Source: CAZCDM01 sp964497475
GTDB taxonomy: Bacteria > Planctomycetota > Phycisphaerae > SM23-33
Reading direction: 5' to 3'
Assembly (NCBI GenBank): GCA_964497475.1
Contig: CAZCDM010000093.1
Location: forward strand, 1-9,689
DNA length: 9,689 nt
Of this stretch, positions 1 to 6,574 are shown piece after piece; position 1 is the first letter of the stretch; the number at the start of each line of letters is the position of its first letter. A program made the position numbers and the translations under genes. The notes below the pieces were generated by a model. It did not search any database. It was not told the origin of the DNA and worked only from the letters and a program-made list of their open reading frames with translations.

Positions 1-77
1 ACCTCATCGGCAAAGAAGGTCGAATATCTTTATTCCTGGGACGGACTACTAGGCGGGGGTTTCACCATGGGCGGGGC

Positions 78-2336
78 TCAGCGAGCCTGGGCGAGTCGCT
101 CGCGGATGGCCTCAGCGGCCGAGCGGACAGCCTGGAGATCATCCCCGCCGGGTACGCTATGGCCCCAGCGGCAGCGATACTGCACCGCCAGGACGGTACG
201 GACCGGCTCGGCCGGCAGCTGGAACTGCCCTGCCGCCCGGTCGAACACCTCCGCAAGCGTCTGATGCGGCTCGACAGCCAGGCCCTTCTTCTGTAAGTCG
301 GCCAGCAGCGATTCGACCGCCTCGACGCGATACTCCCGCACGCCCCGCCGGACGTCCATGCCCGGCCTGGTGAACCGCCGGACGGTCAAAATGCCGAACG
401 CGAAAAAGGCGATCGCCACCAGCAGGATCATCATGTCGATGACAATGCGATCAAACACGCCCTCGGTCAGCAGCCGAACGATGCTCCGGCCCAGTTCACC
501 GAACCACTGCGCAATAGCGGCGGCGAACCGCTTGCCCCAGCTCCGCACATCGCGCCCAAGAGACTTCTGCATATCCAGATCATATCCCACGACGTTCTGA
601 TACCACAGAAAGCGGATATTCTCCCACGCATCGTGCAGCGAAGCCAGCCACCCGCCCTGAATCGTGCTCATTCGCCCACCGGCCGGGGTCGCGTCGATGA
701 TGATCCAGTCGCTGGACGGCGTGAACACTTCGCACCAGGCGTGGGCGTCGCGCTCGCGGACGATGTACTGGCGGGCATCGGCGTCGTACTCGTTCATGAG
801 AAACCCCATCGCCACCCGGGCCGGTATGCCCAGCAGGTTGCACATCACCGCCTGCGCCGACGCGAAGTACTCGCAATGCCCCCGCCGAAGGTGAAACAGA
901 AAATCCTCCACGCCATCGCGTGTCGGGTCCGAGTCACGCAGATCGAGCGTGTACGTATACTCCGTCTGGAGCTTGCTGGCGATCCGCCGGGCAATGCGCA
1001 GATTGATTTCATCGGCCGGGCCGCCCGCACTTCGCTCTTCGAGCAGGTCCTGCGTCCACGACCGGGCCAGCGTTTCGATGCGCTCCCGGGCCCGGGCAGG
1101 CAGTTCGATCATCGCGGTGCGCGGCCGAACCTGTACCTGCTGGCGAAGGGTCCTCAGCCAGGCCTTTTGTGCGTCGGTGTACGGCGCGGGGAACGACCAG
1201 GTCGACAGGGTGAGTCGCTGGCCGATGCGCCCCGGGCCGGGCATGATGTATTCCAGATCCGACGTCAGGCTGATCTTCCCGCTGACAGAGGTCTCCTGGG
1301 CCACCGTGGGATACGGGCTGACCATACTCTCCAGCGACAGCGGGCGAAGCTGGTAGTCCAGGTGAACGCAGGATTCCGCCAGCGTCTTATCCAGCGGCGG
1401 GACCATCGTCGGGGCGATATGACGCGACTGGTTCGCCGCCGGCCGCCAGGTCGACTGAACGTATTCTCCCAGGACGCGATGACGCAGGTAGTGGATGTTC
1501 TCAGCCCGGGCCGGGCCGGGCTGGCCGTGGTGGTACACCCGCACGGTCATGGCGACGACATCGGAGAGATAGATTTCCTTCTGCCGCCCCAGCCGGACCA
1601 CCGGATCGAACTCCGAACCGCTCAGCCCCCCATCCACCGTATCGGCCAGGGTCTCCGCTGCCCGGGGCACGAGGATAAACGACATCGCGGCCATGACCGC
1701 AGCGGGAATCACCAGAAACCACACGCACCGCCGCAGGGCCCGTCCGGGCCAGTCGCGCACCACATTCCAGGCCACCTGCCTCGGCGTCAACGGCCCCCGC
1801 TCGCCCGGCAGGGCCCGCCCGGCTGCGGCATCGAGCCCTCGCTTGATCGTGAAGATCATCCCCACATACATCGCCAGCAGAAGATAGATCACCAGCACAA
1901 AGAAAAACCATATCTGTTCGCACAGCAGGCTCGTGGTCACGGTCAGCAGGATATTCAGCGACAACAGCTGGACGTAATCTCGCGTGCGTTTCTTCTCGAA
2001 GAGCTTGCACAGCTGGATCAGAATCATGAAATGCCCGATCGTCACCAGCAGGTCCTGATAGACACCGAGGTACTCCAGCACCGCCAACACACAAGCCAAA
2101 ACCACCCCGATATTGACCAGCCTCCGCTCGATGTATATTTCCTTGTTCTGCAGCACCGCCCAGAAATTCATCGCCACGGCGATGGTCGCGCTGGCTACAT
2201 AAAGAACATTCGGCCCGCTCGGCTGGGCGAGAGCAAAGCCCACGCACCCGATCCAGATCAACACAAGCAGGGGCACTTCCAGCCGGCGGCGCTCGGTGAG
2301 TTCAATCTCGGTCTGCGTGAAGGAGGCTACGGGCAT
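78..2336 (-). CDS. TgpA-like membrane transglutaminase with C-terminal DUF4129-like segment
   Basis: This 752-residue membrane protein has a transglutaminase-like cysteine protease fold exposed on the outer side of the membrane. Hydrophobic segments lie at about residues 22-38, 44-62, 74-93, 97-112, 123-138, 142-163 and 203-223, with one more at 631-651. A large soluble region separates the N-terminal group from the last helix. The transglutaminase core is at about 440-555, and the catalytic triad is visible: Cys488 (RGHCEYFA), His532 (DAHAWCEV) and Asp548 (IIIDATP). The motif VRLGRQKEIYLSD (248-260) is typical of the TgpA/DUF3488 linker. After the last helix, residues 665-745 resemble DUF4129, which is often a separate gene in such clusters. 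The ATG overlaps the stop of the DUF58 gene by one base (TGATG) and has a good AGGAGG seven bases upstream, so translation is probably coupled. The family call is firm. The substrate is unknown; TgpA of Pseudomonas is essential, but its target is not established. Confidence 0.9.
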   Translation of the reverse strand: MPVASFTQTEIELTERRRLEVPLLVLIWIGCVGFALAQPSGPNVLYVASATIAVAMNFWAVLQNKEIYIERRLVNIGVVLACVLAVLEYLGVYQDLLVTIGHFMILIQLCKLFEKKRTRDYVQLLSLNILLTVTTSLLCEQIWFFFVLVIYLLLAMYVGMIFTIKRGLDAAAGRALPGERGPLTPRQVAWNVVRDWPGRALRRCVWFLVIPAAVMAAMSFILVPRAAETLADTVDGGLSGSEFDPVVRLGRQKEIYLSDVVAMTVRVYHHGQPGPARAENIHYLRHRVLGEYVQSTWRPAANQSRHIAPTMVPPLDKTLAESCVHLDYQLRPLSLESMVSPYPTVAQETSVSGKISLTSDLEYIMPGPGRIGQRLTLSTWSFPAPYTDAQKAWLRTLRQQVQVRPRTAMIELPARARERIETLARSWTQDLLEERSAGGPADEINLRIARRIASKLQTEYTYTLDLRDSDPTRDGVEDFLFHLRRGHCEYFASAQAVMCNLLGIPARVAMGFLMNEYDADARQYIVRERDAHAWCEVFTPSSDWIIIDATPAGGRMSTIQGGWLASLHDAWENIRFLWYQNVVGYDLDMQKSLGRDVRSWGKRFAAAIAQWFGELGRSIVRLLTEGVFDRIVIDMMILLVAIAFFAFGILTVRRFTRPGMDVRRGVREYRVEAVESLLADLQKKGLAVEPHQTLAEVFDRAAGQFQLPAEPVRTVLAVQYRCRWGHSVPGGDDLQAVRSAAEAIRERLAQAR

Positions 2337-3532
2337 CAGGGGGCCTCCTCGTCGACCACCACCTCACAGCCCTGCAACGGGCCGAAGGGATGATCGCGGA
2401 AAACCGTGTCGAGCTGATCGACCCGCAGCAGCCCCATGTGCCTGGCCAGTCGGCTGACGTGCCGGTGCGAGTGAGCCGAGAGCGCATGGGCCCGGGCCGT
2501 CAGAACCCAGGCCTGCGCACCGGCCAGCAGGGGCGGATCGATTTCGTCGATCAGCGCATCGAGATCGACCGCGTCGGCCGGGTCCGCATCGGCCAGCCCG
2601 TCGAGCATGGCCCGACGCGACTGGACGCTGGTATGCGGCGCGAAGACCTGCGCCCCGTCGGGCCCGGGCAGGGCCAGGCCCACCTGGTAGCCTCGCGTCA
2701 GGGCGTGGTCGATCAGCGTCGCGGCGAAACGCAGCGGTTTTTCCAGCACCGCCCGGGCTGCGTCATCCGACCCGCCCAGGGCGGTATCGAGAATCAGCAT
2801 CAGCCGGTCCGGCACGGGGTGGGCCATCTCGCGGACGACGGGCATGGTCCGCCCGGCCGAGCGTCGCCAGTGAATCCATCGCGGGCTGTCGCCCTGGCGG
2901 TACTCCCGCAGGCCGAAGAACTCATCCTGCCCGCCCTGGTGTCGGCCGGCCTGGGCGGCAGAGGCTTCCATCGCGCCGCGCTGGAGGAAGTCGGTCGTAA
3001 TGCGCCCCTTGGCCGGCCAGATCACCAGCGACGCCTCGTCATCCATCCTTCGCGTGATGCGCACCAGCCCGAATGGAAACTCCGTCGTCAGCGTCACGCC
3101 GCGCAGCGTCACGCGCCCGCGATGGTCGGCAACGAGTCGGCTGCCGGCCCGGAACACGCCCCGCGGCGGCAGGTACACGCAATAGCCCCGGGCATCTTCG
3201 ATACCCTCGGGGGCCAGCTCGCTCAAGGTCGTGCCCAGGCAGCCAAGCCAGCGGCGGTTGCGCAGGTGGTATCCGAAGTAGAGCGACTCGAACTGCCACG
3301 CCCGGCTGGGCAGCTCGCGGCGGACGGTGATCGACGAGAGCATCAACCGCCCCAGCCAGCTCGCTGCAGCCATCACGCCCAGCATCGCGCCGAAGAAGAT
3401 GAACATCATCGGCATGTGGCTGCGGACGGCGGCCAGGCCCACCAGCAGGCTGACGCCCAGGTACAGCCAGCCCATCGGGTAGACGTGCAGTGTCGTCTTC
3501 CGTCGCGTGCGTTTTGTTCGTCGGCGCGGCAA
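2336..3532 (-). CDS. DUF58 family protein (vWA-like, MoxR partner)
   Basis: This 398-residue DUF58 protein has two hydrophobic segments near the N-terminus (about 19-35 and 41-60) after a very basic first 12 residues. The rest is soluble and probably cytoplasmic. The DUF58 signature is clear at residues 207-228: GLREYRQGD followed by PRWIHWRRSA. A vWA-like strand follows at 243-256 (LMLILDTALGGSD). The usual metal-site DxSxS motif is not intact, because Asp249 is present but the serines at the expected positions are not. The start is TTG at 3532, chosen because GGAGG lies just upstream and the gap to the moxR stop is only 11 bp. An ATG at residue 20 is possible but would cut into the first helix. 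DUF58 proteins usually sit between a MoxR ATPase and a transglutaminase, as here, and are thought to be MoxR clients or adaptors. The exact role is inferred from that context. Confidence 0.88.
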   Translation of the reverse strand: MPRRRTKRTRRKTTLHVYPMGWLYLGVSLLVGLAAVRSHMPMMFIFFGAMLGVMAAASWLGRLMLSSITVRRELPSRAWQFESLYFGYHLRNRRWLGCLGTTLSELAPEGIEDARGYCVYLPPRGVFRAGSRLVADHRGRVTLRGVTLTTEFPFGLVRITRRMDDEASLVIWPAKGRITTDFLQRGAMEASAAQAGRHQGGQDEFFGLREYRQGDSPRWIHWRRSAGRTMPVVREMAHPVPDRLMLILDTALGGSDDAARAVLEKPLRFAATLIDHALTRGYQVGLALPGPDGAQVFAPHTSVQSRRAMLDGLADADPADAVDLDALIDEIDPPLLAGAQAWVLTARAHALSAHSHRHVSRLARHMGLLRVDQLDTVFRDHPFGPLQGCEVVVDEEAP

Positions 3533-3543
3533 GGCCCCTCCGA

Positions 3544-4476
3544 TCAGCGCGGTGCGGGGATGGTTTCGAGGATTTTCTGGAAGACGCCCTCGGCGGCCGT
3601 CCCCTCGCCGTTGTGGGCGAAGGTCCGGGCCATCAGGCGGTGGGCGCAGACAGCCATGGCCAGGTCTTTGACGTCGTCGGGGGTGACGTAGTCCCGCCCG
3701 TCCAGCAGGGCCGAGGCACGCCCCGCCTGCAGCATCGCCAGCGAGCCACGCGGCGAGATGCCCACCGTCAGCTCTTCGCTGCGGCGGGTCGCTTCGGCGA
3801 TGTCCAGAATGTACGTCACGATCGCCTCGTCGCAGGCGATCTCATGCACCTGCTGCTGCAGGGCGGTAATCTCATCGATGCTCATGACCGGTTCAAGTTC
3901 GCCGAGGCGCGTCCGCGCGGGCTGGGTCTCGAGGATCTGTCGCTCGGTCTCCTTGTCGGGATGGCCCAGGCCGATCCGCAACATGAATCGGTCGAGCTGA
4001 TTCTCCGGCAGGAAGTAGGTGCCCTCGAACTCGTAGGGGTTCTGCGTGGCGATGACCATGAACAGCGGGCCCAGCGGATAGGCCCGGCCATCGGCGGTGA
4101 CCTGCGATTCGTTCATCGCCTCCAGCAGGGCGCTTTGCGTTCGCGGCGTGGTGCGGTTGACCTCGTCGGCCAGGAGGATGTTCGTAAAAATCGGCCCGCG
4201 GTTGAAGGTAAACTGCCCCGTCGTGCTGTCGTAAATGCTCACGCCGAGGATGTCGCTGGGCAGCAGGTCGGGCGTGAGCTGAATGCGGTTGAAGTCCGCG
4301 TCGAGACTGGCGGCCAAGCTGCGGGTAAGCAGCGTCTTTCCCACGCCGGGCACGTCTTCCAGCAGCACATGGCCCCCGGCCAGCAGGGCCACGAGCACCT
4401 GGCGGATCGACTCGTCCTTGCCGAAGATGACTGTTTGGATCTGCTCGCGGAGTGTCTGCAGCTTGCCGTTATTCAT
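3544..4476 (-). CDS. MoxR-family AAA+ ATPase
   Basis: This is a 310-residue MoxR-type AAA+ ATPase, a cytoplasmic chaperone-like protein that helps mature or activate partner proteins. Visible motifs are Walker A (PGVGKT, 43-48), Walker B (LLADEVNR, 101-108), sensor 1 (IATQNP, Asn146), a candidate arginine finger at Arg163 and sensor 2 (GISPRGS, Arg243). Length and motif order match the family. The chosen start is the ATG at 4476 (MNNGKLQ), which matches usual MoxR N-termini and has GAGGT close upstream. A GTG at 4557 would add 27 residues, but it lies upstream of the predicted -35 box and that extra stretch is not conserved-looking, so it is unlikely. It is the first gene of the operon and is followed by DUF58 after 11 bp. 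The family call is near certain; the client is inferred to be the DUF58 and transglutaminase pair. Confidence 0.93.
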   Translation of the reverse strand: MNNGKLQTLREQIQTVIFGKDESIRQVLVALLAGGHVLLEDVPGVGKTLLTRSLAASLDADFNRIQLTPDLLPSDILGVSIYDSTTGQFTFNRGPIFTNILLADEVNRTTPRTQSALLEAMNESQVTADGRAYPLGPLFMVIATQNPYEFEGTYFLPENQLDRFMLRIGLGHPDKETERQILETQPARTRLGELEPVMSIDEITALQQQVHEIACDEAIVTYILDIAEATRRSEELTVGISPRGSLAMLQAGRASALLDGRDYVTPDDVKDLAMAVCAHRLMARTFAHNGEGTAAEGVFQKILETIPAPR

Positions 4477-4497
4477 AGGACCTCGCGGGGTCGCAGG

Positions 4498-4526
4498 TTG
4501 CGTCGGGTCACGCGGAATTATACCAT
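4498..4526 (+). promoter_or_regulatory. Candidate ribE promoter, overlapping the moxR promoter
   Basis: On the plus strand TTGCGT (4498-4503), a 17-bp spacer and TACCAT (4521-4526) form a weak sigma-70-like pair, with 3 of 6 and 4 of 6 matches. It would give a leader of about 40 bases before ribE. Its -10 overlaps the minus-strand -10 by two bases. The evidence is position plus partial consensus only. Confidence 0.3.
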
Positions 4527-4544
4527 ATTCAACGTCCGGGCCAA
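4517..4544 (-). promoter_or_regulatory. Predicted sigma-70-type promoter of the moxR operon
   Basis: On the minus strand TTGGCC (4539-4544) and TATAAT (4517-4522) are separated by 16 bp. The -10 is a perfect consensus and is preceded by TGG, giving an extended -10 (TGnTATAAT). The expected start of transcription is near 4510, leaving about 34 bases before the moxR ATG at 4476. The stretch is AT-rich against a GC-rich background, which supports the call. Confidence 0.7.
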
Positions 4545-4571
4545 CGGTTGATTGCACGCCCGGCTGCGAAC

Positions 4572-5234
4572 ATGTTCACCGGAATCATCCAACACGTCGG
4601 AGAGGTTCTCGCCGCCGAGCCCTCCGGGGCAGGTCGCCGGCTACGGATCGACATCGGTCCGCTGGCAGCTGGCCTGCAGCCCGGCCAGTCCGTCGCGGTA
4701 GCCGGTGCGTGCCTGACGGCCTGCGAGATCGCCGGCCAAGCCGCGAGCTTCGACGTCGTCCACGAAACCCTCCAGCGGACCACGCTGGGCCAGTTCCGCA
4801 CTGGCAGCTGCGTCAACCTCGAGCCGGCCCTGGCTGCCACCGGCCGATTCGACGGCCACATCGTCCAAGGCCACATCGACGCCCTCGGCACGGTCGCCGC
4901 CATCGACCGCAGCGACGGCTGGGTCCTCCGCATCGCCGCCGATAGCGAGCTGCTCGACCAGCTCGTGCCCAAGGGCTCGATCGCCATCGACGGCGTGAGC
5001 CTCACCCTCGCCCAGCTGACCAAGACCGACCTGGCCGTGGCGATCATCCCGACCACCCTGGCCGAGACCACCCTGGGCAATCTCGCCGTCGGCGAGCCGG
5101 TCAACATCGAGACCGACATCCTCGGCAAGTACGTCCGCCGCTACCTCAGCCAAACCCTCGCCGCCGATCAACCGGCCAGGCCTGCCGCCGGCGGGTTGAC
5201 GATGGAAAAACTCCGCGATGCGGGGATGGCCTGA
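4572..5234 (+). CDS. ribE: Riboflavin synthase, alpha chain
   Basis: Riboflavin synthase catalyses the dismutation of two 6,7-dimethyl-8-ribityllumazines to riboflavin, the last step of vitamin B2 synthesis, in the cytoplasm. The 220-residue length is normal and the protein is two repeated lumazine-binding barrels. Barrel 1 has MFTGII at 1-6 (the functionally important Phe2), the CLT turn at 47-49, FDVVHETL (60-67) and TTLG (70-73). Barrel 2 starts at GHIVQGHID (95-103), with KGSIAIDGVSLTL (134-146) and VNIETDILGKY (177-187). The usual L-G-G-H before barrel 2 reads F-D-G-H here. I chose the ATG at 4572 because family members begin MFTGII; an in-frame TTG at 4548 would add eight residues. Neither start has a clear Shine-Dalgarno. 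No other rib gene is near and no FMN riboswitch can fit in the short leader, so regulation is probably constitutive. It is also called ribC in some organisms. Confidence 0.95.
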   Translation: MFTGIIQHVGEVLAAEPSGAGRRLRIDIGPLAAGLQPGQSVAVAGACLTACEIAGQAASFDVVHETLQRTTLGQFRTGSCVNLEPALAATGRFDGHIVQGHIDALGTVAAIDRSDGWVLRIAADSELLDQLVPKGSIAIDGVSLTLAQLTKTDLAVAIIPTTLAETTLGNLAVGEPVNIETDILGKYVRRYLSQTLAADQPARPAAGGLTMEKLRDAGMA

Positions 5235-5270
5235 TCGCAACTGTTCCGAGAATTACCTTACATCAATTTC

Positions 5271-5300
5271 TTGCAGCCCCCCCTGCCTCTGCGGTATGCT
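5271..5300 (+). promoter_or_regulatory. Weak candidate promoter for the lipoprotein operon
   Basis: TTGCAG (5271-5276), an 18-bp spacer and TATGCT (5295-5300) form a weak sigma-70-like pair, 3 of 6 and 4 of 6. The -10 lies inside the first 42-bp repeat copy. No better pair is visible between ribE and the first lipoprotein gene, and no terminator is seen after ribE, so read-through from ribE is also possible. Confidence 0.22.
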
Positions 5301-5374
5301 TCGTCTGCGATATCGCCAAAAGCGAATGCAAAGCGGTATGCTTCGTCTGCGTTATCGCGATAAGCGAATGCAAA
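5291..5374 (+). repeat. Two tandem 42-bp direct repeats upstream of the lipoprotein operon
   Basis: Copy 1 (5291-5332) and copy 2 (5333-5374) are directly adjacent and identical at 39 of 42 positions. Both begin GCGGTATGCTTCGTCTGCG and end AGCGAATGCAAA. The three differences all fall in the middle, and each copy holds a different perfect palindrome there: GCGATATCGC at 5307-5316 in copy 1 and TTATCGCGATAA at 5352-5363 in copy 2. Within each copy GCTTCG and CGAATGC can pair with one bulge, so a hairpin is possible. The second copy runs into the ribosome binding site (AAGGAG, 5375-5380) of the first lipoprotein gene. Function is unknown; it could be a regulator-binding site, an RNA leader structure or a remnant of a dispersed genomic repeat. 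Confidence 0.85.
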
Positions 5375-5387
5375 AAGGAGCAGAACG

Positions 5388-5981
5388 ATGGCTGCACAGA
5401 ACCCTCGCCCGGCCCTGCTGGGCACCGTGATGGTCGGGCTTGCACTCCTCGGCTGCGGGCCGGAGTCGGTCGTACACGACGGGCCCGCACTGGTCGCAGC
5501 CCGACGCGTCGCGGTCATGCCCGCCATGAGCCCGGCCGGTCCGGCCGGCGGTACCACCCAGGCCGGCGTACTTATCACCACCCTCTCGGCGATGGACTAC
5601 TACAACGTCGAAGGTCCCGGCCGACTCCGCCGCGCCATGCGACAGGCCGACGACAAAACCACCGCCGCACAGACGACCCTCGCCCGGGAGACCAACGTCG
5701 ACCTCATCGGCGTCTGCGAAGTGCTCGAACACCGCTGGGAGACCAAGCGGCGAAGCTCCTCGTCGATGTTCGGCTCGTCGCAGTGGACCGAGCGGAACTA
5801 CTTCGTGACCGTACAGGTTCGCCTGCTGAGCCCCGACGGCCGGGTGCTGTATACCGGCGTGGGCTCGGCCGAGTCGGGCGATGGCTTCGGCCCGGCGACC
5901 GTCGCGGCGACCTGCCAGGCCCTGGCCAAACTTCAAACGCTGCTCGAGTCCGCCCCACGGAGGTCCGCCGATGCATCGTAA
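5388..5981 (+). CDS. Lipoprotein, CsgG/GNA1162-like (first of four)
   Basis: This 197-residue predicted lipoprotein has a hydrophobic signal (about 9-22) ending in the lipobox L-L-G-C with Cys23. The mature part follows the order seen in CsgG-like domains: a first strand VAVMP (41-45), a helical stretch, VDLIGVCEV (104-112), a Ser-rich segment (123-131, with SMFGSS), then VQVRLLSPDGRVLY (142-155) and a C-terminal helix. The same order recurs in the next three proteins, most clearly in the third. Residue +2 after Cys is Gly, which would favour outer-membrane sorting if enterobacterial rules apply. The start is supported by AAGGAG seven bases upstream. The end overlaps the next gene by 11 bp. 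I infer a periplasmic, membrane-anchored protein. The family assignment comes from pattern resemblance and the paralogous neighbours; function is unknown. Confidence 0.8.
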   Translation: MAAQNPRPALLGTVMVGLALLGCGPESVVHDGPALVAARRVAVMPAMSPAGPAGGTTQAGVLITTLSAMDYYNVEGPGRLRRAMRQADDKTTAAQTTLARETNVDLIGVCEVLEHRWETKRRSSSSMFGSSQWTERNYFVTVQVRLLSPDGRVLYTGVGSAESGDGFGPATVAATCQALAKLQTLLESAPRRSADAS

Positions 5982-6549
5982 CCCCCTGTTGACGATCCTC
6001 TGCCTCGTCGCGCTTGCGAGCCTGGTCGGCTGCAACGAACCCGACGCCAACGAACTGGCCATTAAGAAGGTCCGCCACGTGCTGGTCGTTCCGGCCGAAG
6101 CGCCAAGCTGCAACCCGGCCGCCTCGGCCGCCGCTGCCGGCGTGGCCATGACCACCCTCCAGCAGGACCTGCCGCAGGGCATGACCGTGCGGGAAGCGCC
6201 GCAACTCTGGCGGCTGGAAGCGACCCCGGCCGGGCTGACGACCAACGAAGCCCTCGCCCTGGCGCGACAGAACAAGGCCGACGGCGTGCTGAGCTGCTCG
6301 GGCGAGTCGGTCACGCTGTCGGCCGGCGAAGACTCCCGCCCCGAGGCGATGAAGGCGGGCAATATCGCCCGCTTCTCGCAAGGCCCCTGCCGCGTGACCA
6401 TCCGCCTGCAACTGCTGCAGGTCTCCGACGGGGCGGTCATCTACAACATGGCCTCGACGTCCGAAGATCACGAATCGGCCGAGCAGGTCCGCTCCGGCGT
6501 GGGCGAGACCCTCAAGCCGCTGCTGAAACTCTGGAAAGAAAAAGACTGA
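5971..6549 (+). CDS. Lipoprotein, diverged CsgG-like paralogue (second of four)
   Basis: This 192-residue predicted lipoprotein has signal residues 5-20 and lipobox L-V-G-C with Cys21. The ATG at 5971 is chosen because GGAGGT lies six bases upstream and because the signal peptide begins exactly there; upstream in-frame residues are not signal-like. The gene overlaps the preceding one by 11 bp, so it is probably translated by coupling. The mature part shows the shared pattern in weaker form: VRHVLVVPA (34-42), ADGVLSCSGE (103-112), then RVTIRLQLLQVSDGAVIY (141-158), with a C-terminal helix ending in KLWKEKD. The Gly/Ser-rich insert of the other three is replaced by a longer charged segment (112-138). 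On its own it would be a hypothetical lipoprotein; its place between clear relatives supports common descent. Confidence 0.8.
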   Translation: MHRNPLLTILCLVALASLVGCNEPDANELAIKKVRHVLVVPAEAPSCNPAASAAAAGVAMTTLQQDLPQGMTVREAPQLWRLEATPAGLTTNEALALARQNKADGVLSCSGESVTLSAGEDSRPEAMKAGNIARFSQGPCRVTIRLQLLQVSDGAVIYNMASTSEDHESAEQVRSGVGETLKPLLKLWKEKD

Positions 6550-6574
6550 CCCCAACCCGAAAGGATCTCCCGCG

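Noticed and set aside
30..68. Twelve-residue minus-strand frame after the transglutaminase gene (MVKPPPSSPSQE)
   Set aside because: Too short, with no clear ribosome binding site; the first 77 bases hold nothing I can support.
633..2393. Long plus-strand open frame (586 codons) opposite the transglutaminase gene
   Set aside because: Its product is rich in Arg, Pro, Gln and His with no domain pattern, as expected from the antisense of a GC-rich gene, while the minus frame has clear catalytic motifs.
2390..3691. Long plus-strand open frame (433 codons) opposite the DUF58 gene
   Set aside because: Low-complexity Arg/Gln/His-rich product with no recognisable motif; the DUF58 signature on the minus strand explains the region.
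4477..4571. FMN riboswitch upstream of riboflavin synthase
   Set aside because: The region is only 95 bp, is largely promoter sequence, and shows none of the conserved RFN-element blocks.
5291..5374. Start of a CRISPR array
   Set aside because: The two copies are directly adjacent with no spacer, and there are only two.
5218..5430. Possible 70-codon gene across the 42-bp repeats, or a repeat-encoded peptide on either strand
   Set aside because: The repeat unit is 14 codons long so it stays open in several frames by arithmetic. There is no ribosome binding site, and the frame runs into ribE at one end and the first lipoprotein gene at the other.
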